Positions 31,988-43,576 of a stretch of 64,000 bases of DNA are shown here, one piece after another (position 1 is the stretch's first letter; the number at the start of each line of letters is the position of its first letter). The notes below the pieces were generated by a model, which was not told the origin of the DNA, ran no database searches, and was given only the letters and a program-made list of their open reading frames with translations. Both the position numbers and the translations under genes were made by a program. The stretch lies in contig CM071936.1 of the NCBI GenBank assembly GCA_016081115.2, forward strand, positions 77,787,262 to 77,851,261, written 5' to 3'. The stretch comes from Rehmannia glutinosa (taxonomy: Eukaryota > Streptophyta > Magnoliopsida > Lamiales > Orobanchaceae).

Positions 31988-34730
31988 ATGGAAGAAAATC
32001 TAAATTGCATCCCTATGTTTACAATCGAGGAGTTTGATTACTGGAAAATTCGCATGCAGTCACACATCTCTGCACTTCATGATCAAATGTGATTTATCAT
32101 CGAAGATGGCCCCATAAAGATCAAAAAGATAAATACAACTTCTACAAGAGTTGTTGCATGTTAGGAACATGCTGCTGCTGGTGCAGTTGAAGTAGACAAG
32201 CCCAGAAACAATTGGACAAATGAAGACAAAAAAAGTCATAACTTGGATAATATTGCCAATGATATCTTGTACAAGACCCTGGACAAAGCTATGTTCAACA
32301 AAGTAAAATCATGTTAAACAGCTAAAGAAATATGGCACAAGCTAACTCTTAGCTGTGAACGAACTGAGCAAATAAAGAAAAATAAGCTCATAGTGGCAGT
32401 CCAAAAGTTCGAAAATTTGAAAATGATGGCAGGAGAATCATTAGACCAATTGGATGAATTACAGTGATAACCAATGAACTATCAACCTTAGGGAAGAAAT
32501 ATACACAGACAAAAATGTGTATGAAAATACTTAGAGTATTACCAGCTGAATGGGAAATAAATGTCAATGAAATGAGGCACTCAATGGACCTCACAAAGAT
32601 GTCAATCATGAATTGTTCTTCGATTGAAAGCATATGAGTTTGAGCTCAAAACGAAAGAGCTGGATGAGACTATCAGAGAAATAAGGGAGGACCCTCTAGA
32701 AGACATTCAACTTCCACAAAAGAGAAATAGGAGACAACTCCTATGAGAGCTGAGAAGAACGTTGAAGGCTTGTGCTTGATTTGCAGATAGCCAGGTCACT
32801 TTGTAGTTGGCTGCCCTTATCCACCAGTTAAAAATATAGAAATGAGGAAGAAAAGAAAATCCTGAGCGAAAGAAGAAAAGAAAGAAAGAAAGTCATGGTT
32901 GCTGAAACAAAGACTGCTAAAGGCAAAGGAGCTGAAGATTCAGATAGGAGTGAAGTTGACTACTCATCTTACACTAAGGAAGATGCTATAATTTGATGGA
33001 TAAAGAGTTAGAAAATGAGGTAATTTCTAACTCATCTGATTTGGATTGTGAAGATTGTGATCCTAACACAAACACATCTTCACCCACAAATCTTTATGTT
33101 TCATTGGGCAAAATGATGAAGAATTTAAGCACATAAGATCCTCACACACTCTTAAATGAGGAAAACGGCCAACTCAAAAGCAAAAATTCATAGTTGGTGA
33201 AGAGCTAAGGCCTTGTATAGTTGTATTTTCAAGAGTGATTTTCCACTTTCCAACAATTCGGAAAATGGGTTTATGTTTGTTTTTGAAAATTTTCAGTATA
33301 AATAAAGTCATTTCAAGTTTTCATTTTTTTATGGAAATATTCTTTTGAAAACACAACCAAACATATTTTCACCCAAACACGCAAATCTAGGTGAAACTAA
33401 ACTACAATCACGCAAACCTATGTAAAAATACATTTAAAAAACTATAACCAAACATATTCTCATTTTCAAATAGAAATTCAGACAATAAACCAAACATATT
33501 TCCAATTCTCACACGAAAATCAATAAAGTTTGGAAATTCATTTTCCAACACTAGAAACAGGAATTGAACTTGCAAATACAGGCCTAAGTTCTCCAAGTCA
33601 TGCACGTAGCTGATGAAAATAAAAAGTTGATGGTTGAAATTGGGCTAATCAAAACCAAGTGTTCTGTTAAAGAAAAGAGAGAACATGAATTAAAAAATGA
33701 TATTGCATTACTCATCGAGTCATCTAAAACATTGGATCAGTTGATGATGATACAAAAGGAAATTAGGATATAAAGTTGGACTAGGCTACAACTCCTTGTC
33801 AATTTACAAGTTCCAAGAGTGATCTTAGTAAAAGGCTCATCAAGCAATAAATGTAGCAATAAATCTTAGACACCATATGATTAGAGAGGTCAGTTATGGC
33901 TCGGCGTCGGTCCAGCCCAACCCATTTGACACCTCTACATATATTGCACCTACACATCACCAAACTCACACACATGCTGATTTTAGCTATAAAGGAAAAA
34001 GGAAAGAAACCAGCAGAATTCTCTGGCAAGACTGTTTAAACACAATTCAGATGAGTTTACCAATAGACGCCAAACAGAAAGTATTCTTTGAATAACCAAA
34101 TAGAACTACAAAAATCCCCATAACGTTCATAGAAAGAGAGCATAAATAAAGAGAATGGTATGATCGGAATCCGCCCATGAAATATCAGCAGATTCTTAAG
34201 GGAAGCAGGCCACAATGGCAAAGGCCTAAAGCTCAATTATGGTCATTCCCTAGGCATTCATACCAAGGCACACAAGGCACAATATTTCCAACACTATCTT
34301 GAAAAGGCCAATGCTCATATGCACACCCACACATATAGACAAAAGAGACATTTGTATGTTGTTAAAGCACCTAAGCAGTTTGCAAGTATTGGTTACGATT
34401 ATGGAACCAAAAAGTGACAACTCTTAGAGTCGGACCTTTTGACTATAGGTTGGTTGGATCACCATATAGCGCTAACCCCTCAAGACCTACACATGTATGG
34501 GTTCCTAAAGCTTTATTTATTTGATGTTGGTTCATAGGAGAACTGAGTGTCAAGGAACCTGGTATATGGATAGTGGTTGTTCTAAGAATATAACTAGAGA
34601 TAGAAATAACCTGTCAAATTTCAAAGAAGAAAAAGGAGCAAAAGTGGTATTTTGAGGAAATGAAGATCCTGGGGAAATCAAAAGAATTGGATCAATCAAG
34701 AGCAATGGATTGGAAATTAATGTTGTTGGA
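31988..34730 (+). pseudogene. gag: gag and protease remnant of copia C
   Basis: ATG 31988 starts MEENLNCIPMFTIEEFDYWK, then many stops. The zinc knuckle at 32773-32814 reads CLICR-stop-PGHFVVGC: the CCHC spacing is kept, but the Gln codon CAG of copy A has become TAG. A MITE interrupts the coiled-coil part at 33209-33584. Protease signature GTWYMDSGCSKNITR at about 34556-34600 keeps DSG. Homology stops near 34730, just after LEINV, so integrase and RT are missing. Confidence 0.85.
33209..33584 (+). mobile_element. Tourist-like (PIF/Harbinger) MITE in copia C gag
   Basis: 376 bases with inverted ends GGCCTTGTATAG... and GGCCTGTATTTG..., flanked by TAA on both sides (33206-33208 and 33585-33587). 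The 3-base TTA/TAA target duplication and the GGCCTTGT-type terminus are the Tourist hallmark. The paralogous Gag sequences in A and D run through this point without it. It has no coding capacity, is AT-rich and contains three AACCAAACATATT-type subterminal repeats (about 33354, 33440 and 33491). The strand is arbitrary. Confidence 0.85.
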
Positions 34731-36996
34731 AATCGAGCATTGGCCTCAGACTGTTTGATTATTATCATTGTAGTCCTCATATTCTACAAAAATTGTATAA
34801 AAGGTCCAATCATCCAATTTCAAACACAAGGCCAAATTTCTAGAATATATATCAAGTACAATCTTGATTTTGAGCATATAATACATGCGTTAACATATTA
34901 TTCAAGAGATAAAAAAAATCCAGAATTTCAAGCATGACAAGTTTGCAAATATAAAGTATCATGCTCATTTTCGTAAAACTTCTTGAACTTGATATATTTC
35001 AAAATACCCATACAATACATATTTATAAGAGTTAAAGATATTTGTTGTGACTACATACCATTTATCAAAATATTTTACTTATTTTTCAAATAATTTTTCT
35101 CCCACTTTAATAGTTTTCAAGTAGTCATTCTAAAATTGATAAATTTCTTCCTTCTTGGCTTGTAATTTAAAGCCCTCAAAGGTCAGCTCCTAAGTCCAAA
35201 ATTTCGAAAATTGTAAGTCAAAATTTTGGGACTTAAGCTAAGAAAATGTGTAGCCCAAAATTACAAAAGCTCATAACTTACCTTAAGGTCTTGGGAACTA
35301 GAATCAAGGTCTCAAAATCTCCACTTAACATTAGGTTTCATCTCTTCTCCTCCACCACTTGTAAATCACGACACTAGGGAACTTTTCAAGAAAGAATTGT
35401 GCTTCAAGTTAAGAAGATGAAGGATGAAGTTGAAGCTTGAGAAGGATTAAAATTGGAAAATAATATGTTTTACCTTTTGTTCATGAATTTTTGACCTTTT
35501 TGTGTTCAGAAATGGAGAGTTTGCTTCTTGTTTGAGAGAGAAAACTATTCAAATGATGAGAACATGGAGAGACAACACGTGGAAGTGTTATAATCAAAAT
35601 GAAAATCACTCTCTCCCACTCTCTTGTGATGGCCGTCCACTTCATGGACACACACACACTATTTTTTGTTTTTGTTGTTTTGTCTCTTGTGCTTGGCTTG
35701 TGCCTTGTATGGGAGACAAAAGAAGAGTTAAAGCGATGGGTTTGAAATAGAATAATTGGGGAATAATGTGAAAATTAGGGAATATTTGAATAAAATTAAA
35801 TTTGATCTAGAATTTGGTGTTTGGTGCAAGATCATACCACATGTTGGAGAACTGAAATAGGGATATTGGAATTAAAAACAAGTTTACTAGCTTATTCCTC
35901 CCACATGGATGTCCACTTGACCCCTCATGTGCTAACATTTTCCTTTTTTTTTTTGTCCAAAAGTTTGTGATAATTGGAGTAAGTTATCAAGTCCAACAAT
36001 CCACTTACAATCTCATAATCACTTATCACTTAATTTGTAAGTCAAGTGCCTTATTCTATAGGCTATATATATCAATTATTTAATAAGTTTTCTAAGTTAT
36101 AAAGTGTCCAATAATTCCCAAGTGTTATATCATCACTTATAATCTAAGGTACTAAATAAAATTAGAACCAATAGTACAAGTTAATAATATCAATCAAGCA
36201 ATTTAAATATTTTGAAATCTATAAACATATTAAATTTAAAAATTATAACATAAAAATAAATATGTTATGATATAAGAAGATTAACAATTAATCATTAAGA
36301 AAAGAAATCCAACCAGTTAATGTAACATATTAAAAGTTGAAAGAAAATGGCAATCATTAAAGAAGTACAAATAGATGTTATTCACATGAGTCATAAAGAA
36401 ATATTACTAAGTATAATGATGTAATTAAAAGTTGAAAGAAAATGGCAATCATTAAAGAAGTACAAATAGATGTTATTCACATGAGTCATAAAGAAATGAT
36501 ACTAAGTATAATGATGTATTCTACTAATTAAATCAAGTAGTGGGTAATTTAACAAATCAATAATGAGATATTTTACTACTCCAATGTTAAAGTTGGATTT
36601 TTAAGAAAATAATCTCAAGTACTATTCTTTTGAAAATATAAATTTTACTAAATGAACTTTCATGACGTAAGGCATTGTATTTGTTAAAATGTTAAATTAG
36701 TAATAGATGGTTTTAATAGATTATAAAATGAAATAATTTGCTTGTAAAGCATAAAACCGTCTTCCAATGAAGTAGGTTCAACTACTACATTATTTAATGC
36801 CACAAATTTCAAAAATCATAGTACAAGTTTGATAAATCAAATTAGAGACTTGATTAAAGAAGTTGAGTTTCTCGTAATGCATTCTTCCAAATAATTTTAT
36901 TTCAAAATGTCAAAAATTGAAAAGTAGTTGGTTTAAAAAAATATATTAGCTTTTAGTAATTGGTTTATCAAATTAGAAATTGTTTTGATCTATTAT
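34731..36996. repeat. Decayed LTR-like, AT-rich stretch of unknown origin
   Basis: No gene is seen. From about 35150 to 36120 the order of landmarks resembles the distal part of the gypsy LTRs (36997-41255). These are TAACTTACCTTAAGG, a long pyrimidine-purine CDS-free run, gtccac next to a (g)gccgtccac motif at about 35630, gggagacaaaa, a T-run followed by gtc(t/c)aaa, and ttattctataggctata. The similarity is loose, so I read it as an old related LTR. 36120-36996 holds a 95-base tandem duplication and otherwise AT-rich DNA. Confidence 0.4.
36336..36516. repeat. 95-base tandem duplication
   Basis: The block starting gttgaaagaaaatggcaatc at 36336 is repeated from 36431 with about one difference (aatattact against aatgatact), so the duplication is recent relative to its surroundings. 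Confidence 0.9.
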
Positions 36997-37614
36997 TGTC
37001 ACGCCCTAAACGGGACGCGACGATGATCCACAACTTAAATACAAATAACCAAACAGTCTAGACGAATAACAACGAAAACCCAATGAAACAGAGTCAAATA
37101 GCAGCAGAAATAAAATAACATAAGTACAAATTACAAATTACAGTCCCACAATATCCGAATTACATCCCCGAAATCAACTAAAGATAACAACTTAATAGTC
37201 AAAGGGTCCTACGCCCTTCAGATTACAGACCGGAATGAAAAGAAAATACAAGAGTCTAACAACAATAACAAGAAACGAGTCCATCAACAACAACAACAGG
37301 TAGTGAGTCCAACAAGCGGGGTACAAGGGCTCAATCCGTGGTCGGTTCAGCATCTTCAACGAAGTCTTCATCTAAAGGTTTAGAAACATGAGGGGATGAG
37401 ACAGAAATCTCAGTGGATGGGGTGATCGTGTGCAAGTGTGGCGCGATATATAGTTAATGCGAGAAAATAGTTATATGAAAACGCGTGATATATGATGCAT
37501 GAATTCACACATAGTCCACAAGCGTCGTGATAAATATATTTAGTTGATATACTTATACAGTTTAAAAATAGTTCGTGGTCACACAAGCACTAAGTGATTC
37601 AGGCAAGACAGGTA

Positions 37615-37732
37615 GGATTGCGTACGGAATGTAACGCCAATCCTATGCAAGACAAATAATGGTTGCGTACGGATTTGTAGAGCCAACCAATGCAATACAA
37701 GTAGCGATTTGTACGGATTTGTAGCGCCAACC
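37615..37732 (-). repeat. Triplicated hairpin units in gypsy G1 LTR
   Basis: Units at 37615-37643, 37661-37688 and about 37705-37732. The first is GGATTGCG...CGCCAATCC, the second GGTTGCG...GCCAACC; the third has a damaged left arm here but is intact in G3. Each can fold into a 7-8 bp stem with a one-base bulge. Confidence 0.75.
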
Positions 37733-40216
37733 AAACGGGTCCGATTAACTCCGGAATCGTGTGGATCGCATGAGATGATTCCTTCGTTCTTCCTTGTAAC
37801 TCCCGAGCAAGATGGTCCAAGACTGTCACCTTATTGTTCCATAGGCAAAGACAAAATCCCACTTTGGAGCTAGCAAGGCTCGGATTTGTCATAATCATGA
37901 TTATACCTCAAGTACTACGACCCGCTTCCTTGGACAAACTCCGTCCCTCGTTGCGGGATTAGGACGATGGGGCCGGGAGAGTGGAATAGGCCGAGCTGCC
38001 GGTTCCATCCCCGACATATCCATTCCGACTGTGAGCTCGACACACCAAGTTGACTCAGGCAGGAAAGTAAAAACAAGTTCAAGTAGTCAACCAGTCAGTC
38101 GAGTATTATTGATTCAGGGAAGCAGTTCAGGAAAATTTTCGAAAATCGCGAGTGGCAATTATGGCGTTGGTGGAGTCATTTGGATGAAGACGATTATCGG
38201 AAGGATAAGCAATCTTCGATATCTTGAAAGATTAGGTGGAACATAAGTCCCGTTATAGATTCAAGATCGCAATACGAGGAAGTCGCCCCGCGATCGGGTA
38301 TTAATCGGTCAAGATGATCCGATAAGTCAAGGGGTTTTTGAGAAAATAAAATATTTTAATTACTAATTAAAGTCATAGGGTCCAGGGCTGCTTTAGTAAA
38401 AGGAAAATAATTTGAGTTAGTCCTTTATAAAAAGAAAATTTACAATTAGCCTCGTTTTGTCAAAAACCAATACTTTTGGGGTTAAAAATTAAATAAATAA
38501 ATATCCCGACCTTGAAAAATTATGAGGTTAGTTTCTAAAATCTCCAAATTGTTTGATTCAGGTTTTTAAAGTTTTGAGGTCGAGTTTTTATAAAATTCTC
38601 ACATTGGCCCCAAATTTATTAAAATTGTCATTTCGGGCCTTAAGTTTAAAATAATCGGAACTCACAAACCGTAAGGGATTTTAATGTGATTCCAGTTGAA
38701 AATGTTACCAAGGTTATTAGGATATTGGGACAAAAGCAGTTTTTAAAAGGAATAAGTGTAAGTCCTTTAACCTTTGAAAATCTCATTTTTGTCCCATTTT
38801 GAAAAAAATTGTCTTTAAGGCTTTTAGGGGTCCAGTTGTTATGAAATTTGAACCTTAGGTCCAAAATATAATTAAGTTATAGTTAAATTAGTATTTCCAG
38901 GTGCATGGGCTGCATAAGTCCTGCAAATTGCATTTGGGTCCTCAAGTTTAATCTTTTACACTTTAGTCCCTCAATTTTAGTAAAATTACTTTCCAAACTC
39001 TAAACACTTGGATTTTTGGAATACATTTAAAATATGTCATTTCCAGTACCTTAACAGTAAAAATTTCAAATTTTAAAATTAAGTTCTGGTACAGTTTCAA
39101 AATTTGCAAAGTAGCCCTTAAACTTTCAAAATTTTACAATCTAGTCCTTGGGCTTTTAAAGGTTGATTTTACTTATCTTAAAACTCTTAAAACTTTATTA
39201 AAATGTCCAAAAGTCATTTTTGAACCTGATTACAGTCCCAAAATTCAAAATTTGCAGAGGGGTCCTTTAACTTTCATTTTCTTGCAATTTAGTCCACCAA
39301 TTTTCCATTTTTGCATTTTTAAGTCTAAAATTGAAATTTAATCAATTATGTTCGACTTTTCCAGGTTATAAGTCATTCAAAATATATATTTCAAAGATCA
39401 TACACATGCATGTTCAATACATACAAGAATTCATCAAATAGAACATTTAATTGCACATGCATGCACCTAAAATTCAATAAATAGCAATTTTGAGCAACTC
39501 TTGAGAATTTTCATGATTTAATACATAAAATTGACATGAAATACATAGATTATATATCTCAAGGGCTCATGATCAAAATTCTACATGCATTTTAATAAAA
39601 ACACCTAGAAGTTGGGAAGTATTTTTCCACCACCTTAAAATTGGAAAATTGTGAAATAAAAGGATAAATTTCACAACTTTGGATGAGGTCACTTAGGTCA
39701 GCCCCTAAGTCAAGAAATATCAAAAATTTGGAGTTAGAAAAATGAGAGAAAAAATAAGGAGAAAAAGAAGGAGATAAAGAAATTGGAAAGACTACACTTT
39801 ACCTTGTGTAGTAGGTGATTTGAAACTAGTTGAAGCTTCAAATTTGGAAATTTTGGTTCAACTCCAAAATCACCTAAGGTCAGCCCCTATTTCACAAAAA
39901 TGAAGAAGGGGTGTTAAAAATTTGAAAAAAATAGGGAGAAGAAGAAAGAAGGGCTCTAGTGTCCAATTCTTACCTTGTAGTCCAAATTTCTCTACTAGTT
40001 CTTCTTCAAGTCTTCAATTTTCACCACCATGCATGAATGTCTCCAAGTGGTCTTCTAAGTACCTCAAAATCAAAAATTCAAGCTTATATTAAAAGGAGAA
40101 GGTGATGAGTAGCAAGATTTTAAGTTGAATTGAGGAGTGAAATTTCTTACCTTAAGACAGGGGGTGTTCGAATTTTTTGGTGTTTAAGTGGTAAGATTGT
40201 TTGTTTTGGTTTGGAT

Positions 40217-40445
40217 GTTTGAAGAAAGAAAGTATGTTTGATGTTAGGAAGAAGATGTTCTTGAAGGTTTGAAGGTAGGCTTGAAGATGTGAAGAACTTG
40301 TATTTGAATTTTTGAAGATGTGAAGAAGTGGTACTTGAAGATATGAAGAACTTATGTTGAAGATTTGAAGATGTGAAGAGTTGGTGTTTGAAGGTTCGAA
40401 GATATGAATGATTTTGTTTTTGAAGATTTGAAGATGTGAATGAAT
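40217..40445 (-). repeat. GAAGATGTGAAG minisatellite in gypsy LTR
   Basis: Plus-strand words TTGAAGAT(G/A)TGAAG recur about eight times with spacers of 12-40 bases. The same array is at about 52640-52875 in G2. The LTR transcript would carry the complement, CTTCACATCTTCAA. Confidence 0.75.
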
Positions 40446-41255
40446 TTTAGAGAGAGATTAGAGAGAAGGAGGAGAATTAGCTTGAGAATTAGAATGTGTT
40501 TGATAAAATGAACAAAATTTGTTCATCTTTTCTCTATGTGGCCGTCCACATTAGGGGGGGGAGAGAGATTTTTTGATTAATTTTGTATCTTGCAAATTGT
40601 CTCTTGCATGGAGACAATTAGACTAGTCAAAGTATGGGCAAGGTATGGAAAGAGAAGGAATGTTGGGAAGACTCCAACATGTTGGGAAAAATAGTAATAA
40701 AGAATTTATGTATGAGATGATGTGTATAATGTTTGAATTAATGGTATAATTATACACAAGATGACTAATATAAGGTGTAAGTGTACAAGAGTTGGATGAT
40801 ATTTCTACTCCAAAAATCATCACCATGGCCGTCCACTATAGGGGTAATATGATAATTCCATTTTTTTTTTTGTCTCAAATTGGATGATAATAGATGAAAT
40901 ATATCAATCTCCAAAATAATTAGTGATTTCCTTCGTCACTTATAAGTCTCATGATTACTTATACTAAATCAAAATCTTAATTCTATAAGGTAAAAGTCTC
41001 TAAAATAAATAGTCTCTTAAAATTCTAAGGTGACTAATAAATACAAAAATAGTAATAATGATCAATCAAGTGATCATAAATGTGAAATAGAATTAATAAG
41101 GATCATGATCACAAGTAATTAAATAAAATGAAATAAAATACAAAATATATATATTAATGATAATTACCCGTCAAAGTGACGCGGTAAAATAGTCGATCAA
41201 ATACATAGACGACAATAAGAATCAATTATATGTTCGAAAAAATCGGGGCTTCACA

Positions 41256-41268
41256 TCCTCCCCTCCTT
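41256..41268 (-). other. PPT of gypsy G1
   Basis: AAGGAGGGGAGGA on the minus strand, immediately before TGTGAAGCCCC, the LTR start. Confidence 0.85.
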
Positions 41269-41294
41269 AAAAGAATTTGGTCCCCAAATTCTCC

Positions 41295-41875
41295 TCAGAA
41301 CAGTTCTGGATATTGATTCCTCATGTCTTCTTCCATCTCCCATGTTGCATCTTCGTCTCGGTTGTGGTTCTGCCACACAACTTTAACCATCGGAATTTCT
41401 CTCTTACGCAACTGTCGTATCTGCTGATCAATGATCCGGATCGGCCTCTCGGTGTAGGATAGATTTTCCATTAGAGGAGGAGTATCACGAGTGATGATAT
41501 GTTCGGGATCTGGTTGATACTTTTTCATTCTCGACACATGGAATACATCATGCATTCCCGCATATGGTACTGGTAACTCGAGTCGGTAGGCTAACTTCCC
41601 GATCTTTTGTAAAATCTTGTAAGGTCCAACATATCTCGGACTCAACATGCCTCCTTTCTTCGGATTGATTAATCCTTTCCGTGGTGAGAGTCTGAGAAAT
41701 ACTTCATCTCCGACTTCAAATTCCAGATCCTTTCTTTTCTTATCCGCGTAACTCTTTTGGCGGCTCTGAGCTGTGCGAATCCGCTCCTTGATCAACTTGA
41801 CCTTCTCCATGGCCTCGAACTAAGTCGACCTTTGGGATCGAGGGCGACTTTCATTTCTCTTTCGGAGTCCATTGG
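41295..41875 (-). pseudogene. Integrase C-terminus and chromodomain of gypsy G1
   Basis: 171 readable codons: MEKVKLIKERIRTAQSRQKS, VGDEVFLRLSPRKGL, the GPY/F module (VGPYKILQKIGKLAYRLELP), VFHVSRMKKY and then a chromodomain: RPIRIIDQQIRQLRKREIP, VKVVWQNHNRDEDATWE, MRNQYPELF. Chromodomains guide chromovirus integrase to heterochromatin marks. The sequence resembles the Del/Tekay clade; the clade is inference. The linker before MEKV is damaged, and copia D interrupts the gene at 41876. Confidence 0.92.
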
Positions 41876-43448
41876 TGTTGGGAAATTTATTGTTTAGATT
41901 TTAATGAATGCCATGTAAAACTTAGAATTAGAAGTTGGCACCCCATTTTTTTGTTGTAAACTGCATTGTAATAGATAGGCTGGTGGGTCAAGTGAGTTAA
42001 GTCGGCCTATGCCCAAACATGCAAGAAGACAATCGGAGACTAGTAGGAAGACTCGCCGCGAGACAACCGAGTTTGGCAAAAAAAAAGAAGAGAAGACGGG
42101 AACTCGATCAAGGTGCGGTGGTGAGATGGTGAGTAAAGCATCAGTCAAGTCAACTCAAGATAGTCAAGTCTCTAGTTGAAGTGATAGAAGAGTCATTTAA
42201 TGATTGGAAGCTGACTCTAAGTCACCTGGGGAAAGCAATGAAATGCAGTCAAGTCGAGATAACTGAAAGAGATTCGTTGCACAGAAATCAAGAGAATTAC
42301 TTAAACAAGTAATATCTCCATGCTACCTTTCTCGAAGTGCTCAGTCCCAGAAGCATGTAAAAGGAATAAATCAATGGGAAGCACGCACCATGTCGAACTC
42401 GAAAATCAAGAACAATTCATACGAGGAAGTGGCAATTCCAAGGATCGCAACAAGACAAGCCAACGACCACTAGTGACTTTCAAAAATAAGCATATCTCTT
42501 CAACGGGCGATTTTTGAAAGATCACTATAAAAGGCTGAGGAATGACTCTGAGAGAAAAAAACTGAACCACGAATATTCAAGTATACATTTGAACTATAAC
42601 CTAAGATATTCTCAAATCATTCAAGATTAATCCTCAAGCCTACACTACGAAGAAAATCAATCCAACACTCACTGTGAAGGAAAGATAGCTTCAATCGGTT
42701 GAAGAGGAAACTTTAGAAAAAAGGGGTCTACATTCCACGAAGGATTGTAGGAAGGTTCAAGGTCGAACCGGTCTCAAGTTTTTGGAGGGCTTCGTGATCA
42801 AATCCTAAGAGCTTGAGCAAGTGAGTCTGTAGTAGCAAGGCAAACGCTGCCTGTGAAGAAGAAGCCGAGTCGGACGAGAAGCCACGGTGAGTGACCAAGG
42901 CATCTCGATCGAGTCCCAACGGATCAAGTCATTTGTGTGATCAAGGTTTGTATCCGGACTGTTACCACTCGTATACTAATCAATACTTAGTGGATTCCTC
43001 CAGGAGTTTGAGAAGAGAGTAGTAGAATAATTACCCCATCTTCGAACCTCTATAAAAACTAATCGTGTCATTTACATTTCAGCACTTTAATTCCTGCATC
43101 TTATTTGTTTAATTCTGCTGACATATTTGCTATCCAATTGACAATCTCTAAGTACTAAAACCAAGTATTGAATCATAACTAAACCAAACTTAAGGTTGTT
43201 AAGTCTTCCGCTGAAAACAAACCACGGTTGAGCTAATTCAGTCTTAACAGTTGAGTTATTCTATCAACAACTCAGTCGAGTCTGTTGAGTGACTAACTCT
43301 ACTGATTAACTAAATTGGCTATCCACCAAGGACACAGCTGTATAGTGTCAACTCTGAATTTTCAAAAAGGACCAAAAGTGAAAAGTTGGTAAGGTTTATT
43401 CAACCCCCCCCCTTCTAAACCTTACACACACACCCCTTGGGACCTACA
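41876..43448 (+). repeat. 5' LTR of copia D
   Basis: 1,573 bases, TGTTGGGAAATTTATTG to CCTTGGGACCTACA, aligned with LTR A over its full length. TATA box at 42526-42533. Many CAG/CTG-containing words of LTR A are altered here (for example 42901-42912). Confidence 0.92.
42526..42533 (+). promoter_or_regulatory. TATA box in copia D LTR
   Basis: CACTATAAAAGGC, same place as in the other copia LTRs. Confidence 0.75.
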
Positions 43449-43450
43449 AG

Positions 43451-43462
43451 TGGTATCAGAGC
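43451..43462 (+). other. Primer binding site, tRNA-iMet, copia D
   Basis: TGGTATCAGAGC, two bases after the LTR. Confidence 0.95.
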
Positions 43463-43576
43463 GGTTGGTTCATTGAGCCTTCCGCACTGGTTACTTAACT
43501 AGATCTCCAAACTTTTCAAAGTCTGTTTTAGTACTTAAGTTTTCAAAAACTCCTTTTATCATTAAAAGTTATTATC

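Larger units (their letters stand above)
28355..34730 (+). mobile_element. Copia element(s) C: aORF, LTR, gag in tandem order
   Basis: Plus-strand copia sequence in which an aORF end and PPT are followed by an LTR, then directly by a PBS, gag and protease. One LTR is thus shared by the 3' end of one unit and the 5' end of the next. It is truncated on both sides, by B at 28354 and by unrelated AT-rich sequence near 34730. It is strongly decayed and so among the older copies. Confidence 0.85.
36997..41255 (-). repeat. 3' LTR of gypsy G1, complete, 4.26 kb
   Basis: Ends TGTGAAGCCCCGATTT and GGGCGTGACA (element orientation), TG...CA intact. Its right end is followed by a PPT. It matches 49916-53674 and 59919-60990 closely. 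Contents: three hairpin units (37615-37732), a run of CDS-free DNA with recurring GTCC-type words spaced 25-60 bases (38380-39360), a GAAGATGTGAAG minisatellite (40217-40445) and T-runs near 40860. No gene is present. Confidence 0.92.

Noticed and set aside
34550..34780. Minus-strand frame over the copia C protease
   Set aside because: Shadow of the plus-strand DSG protease sequence.
35620..35665. CACACACAC microsatellite as a regulatory element
   Set aside because: Only a few CA units within decayed LTR-like DNA; nothing supports a function.
40217..40445. CRISPR-like array
   Set aside because: Repeats are short, imperfect and irregularly spaced, inside a plant LTR; no spacers of constant length and no cas genes.
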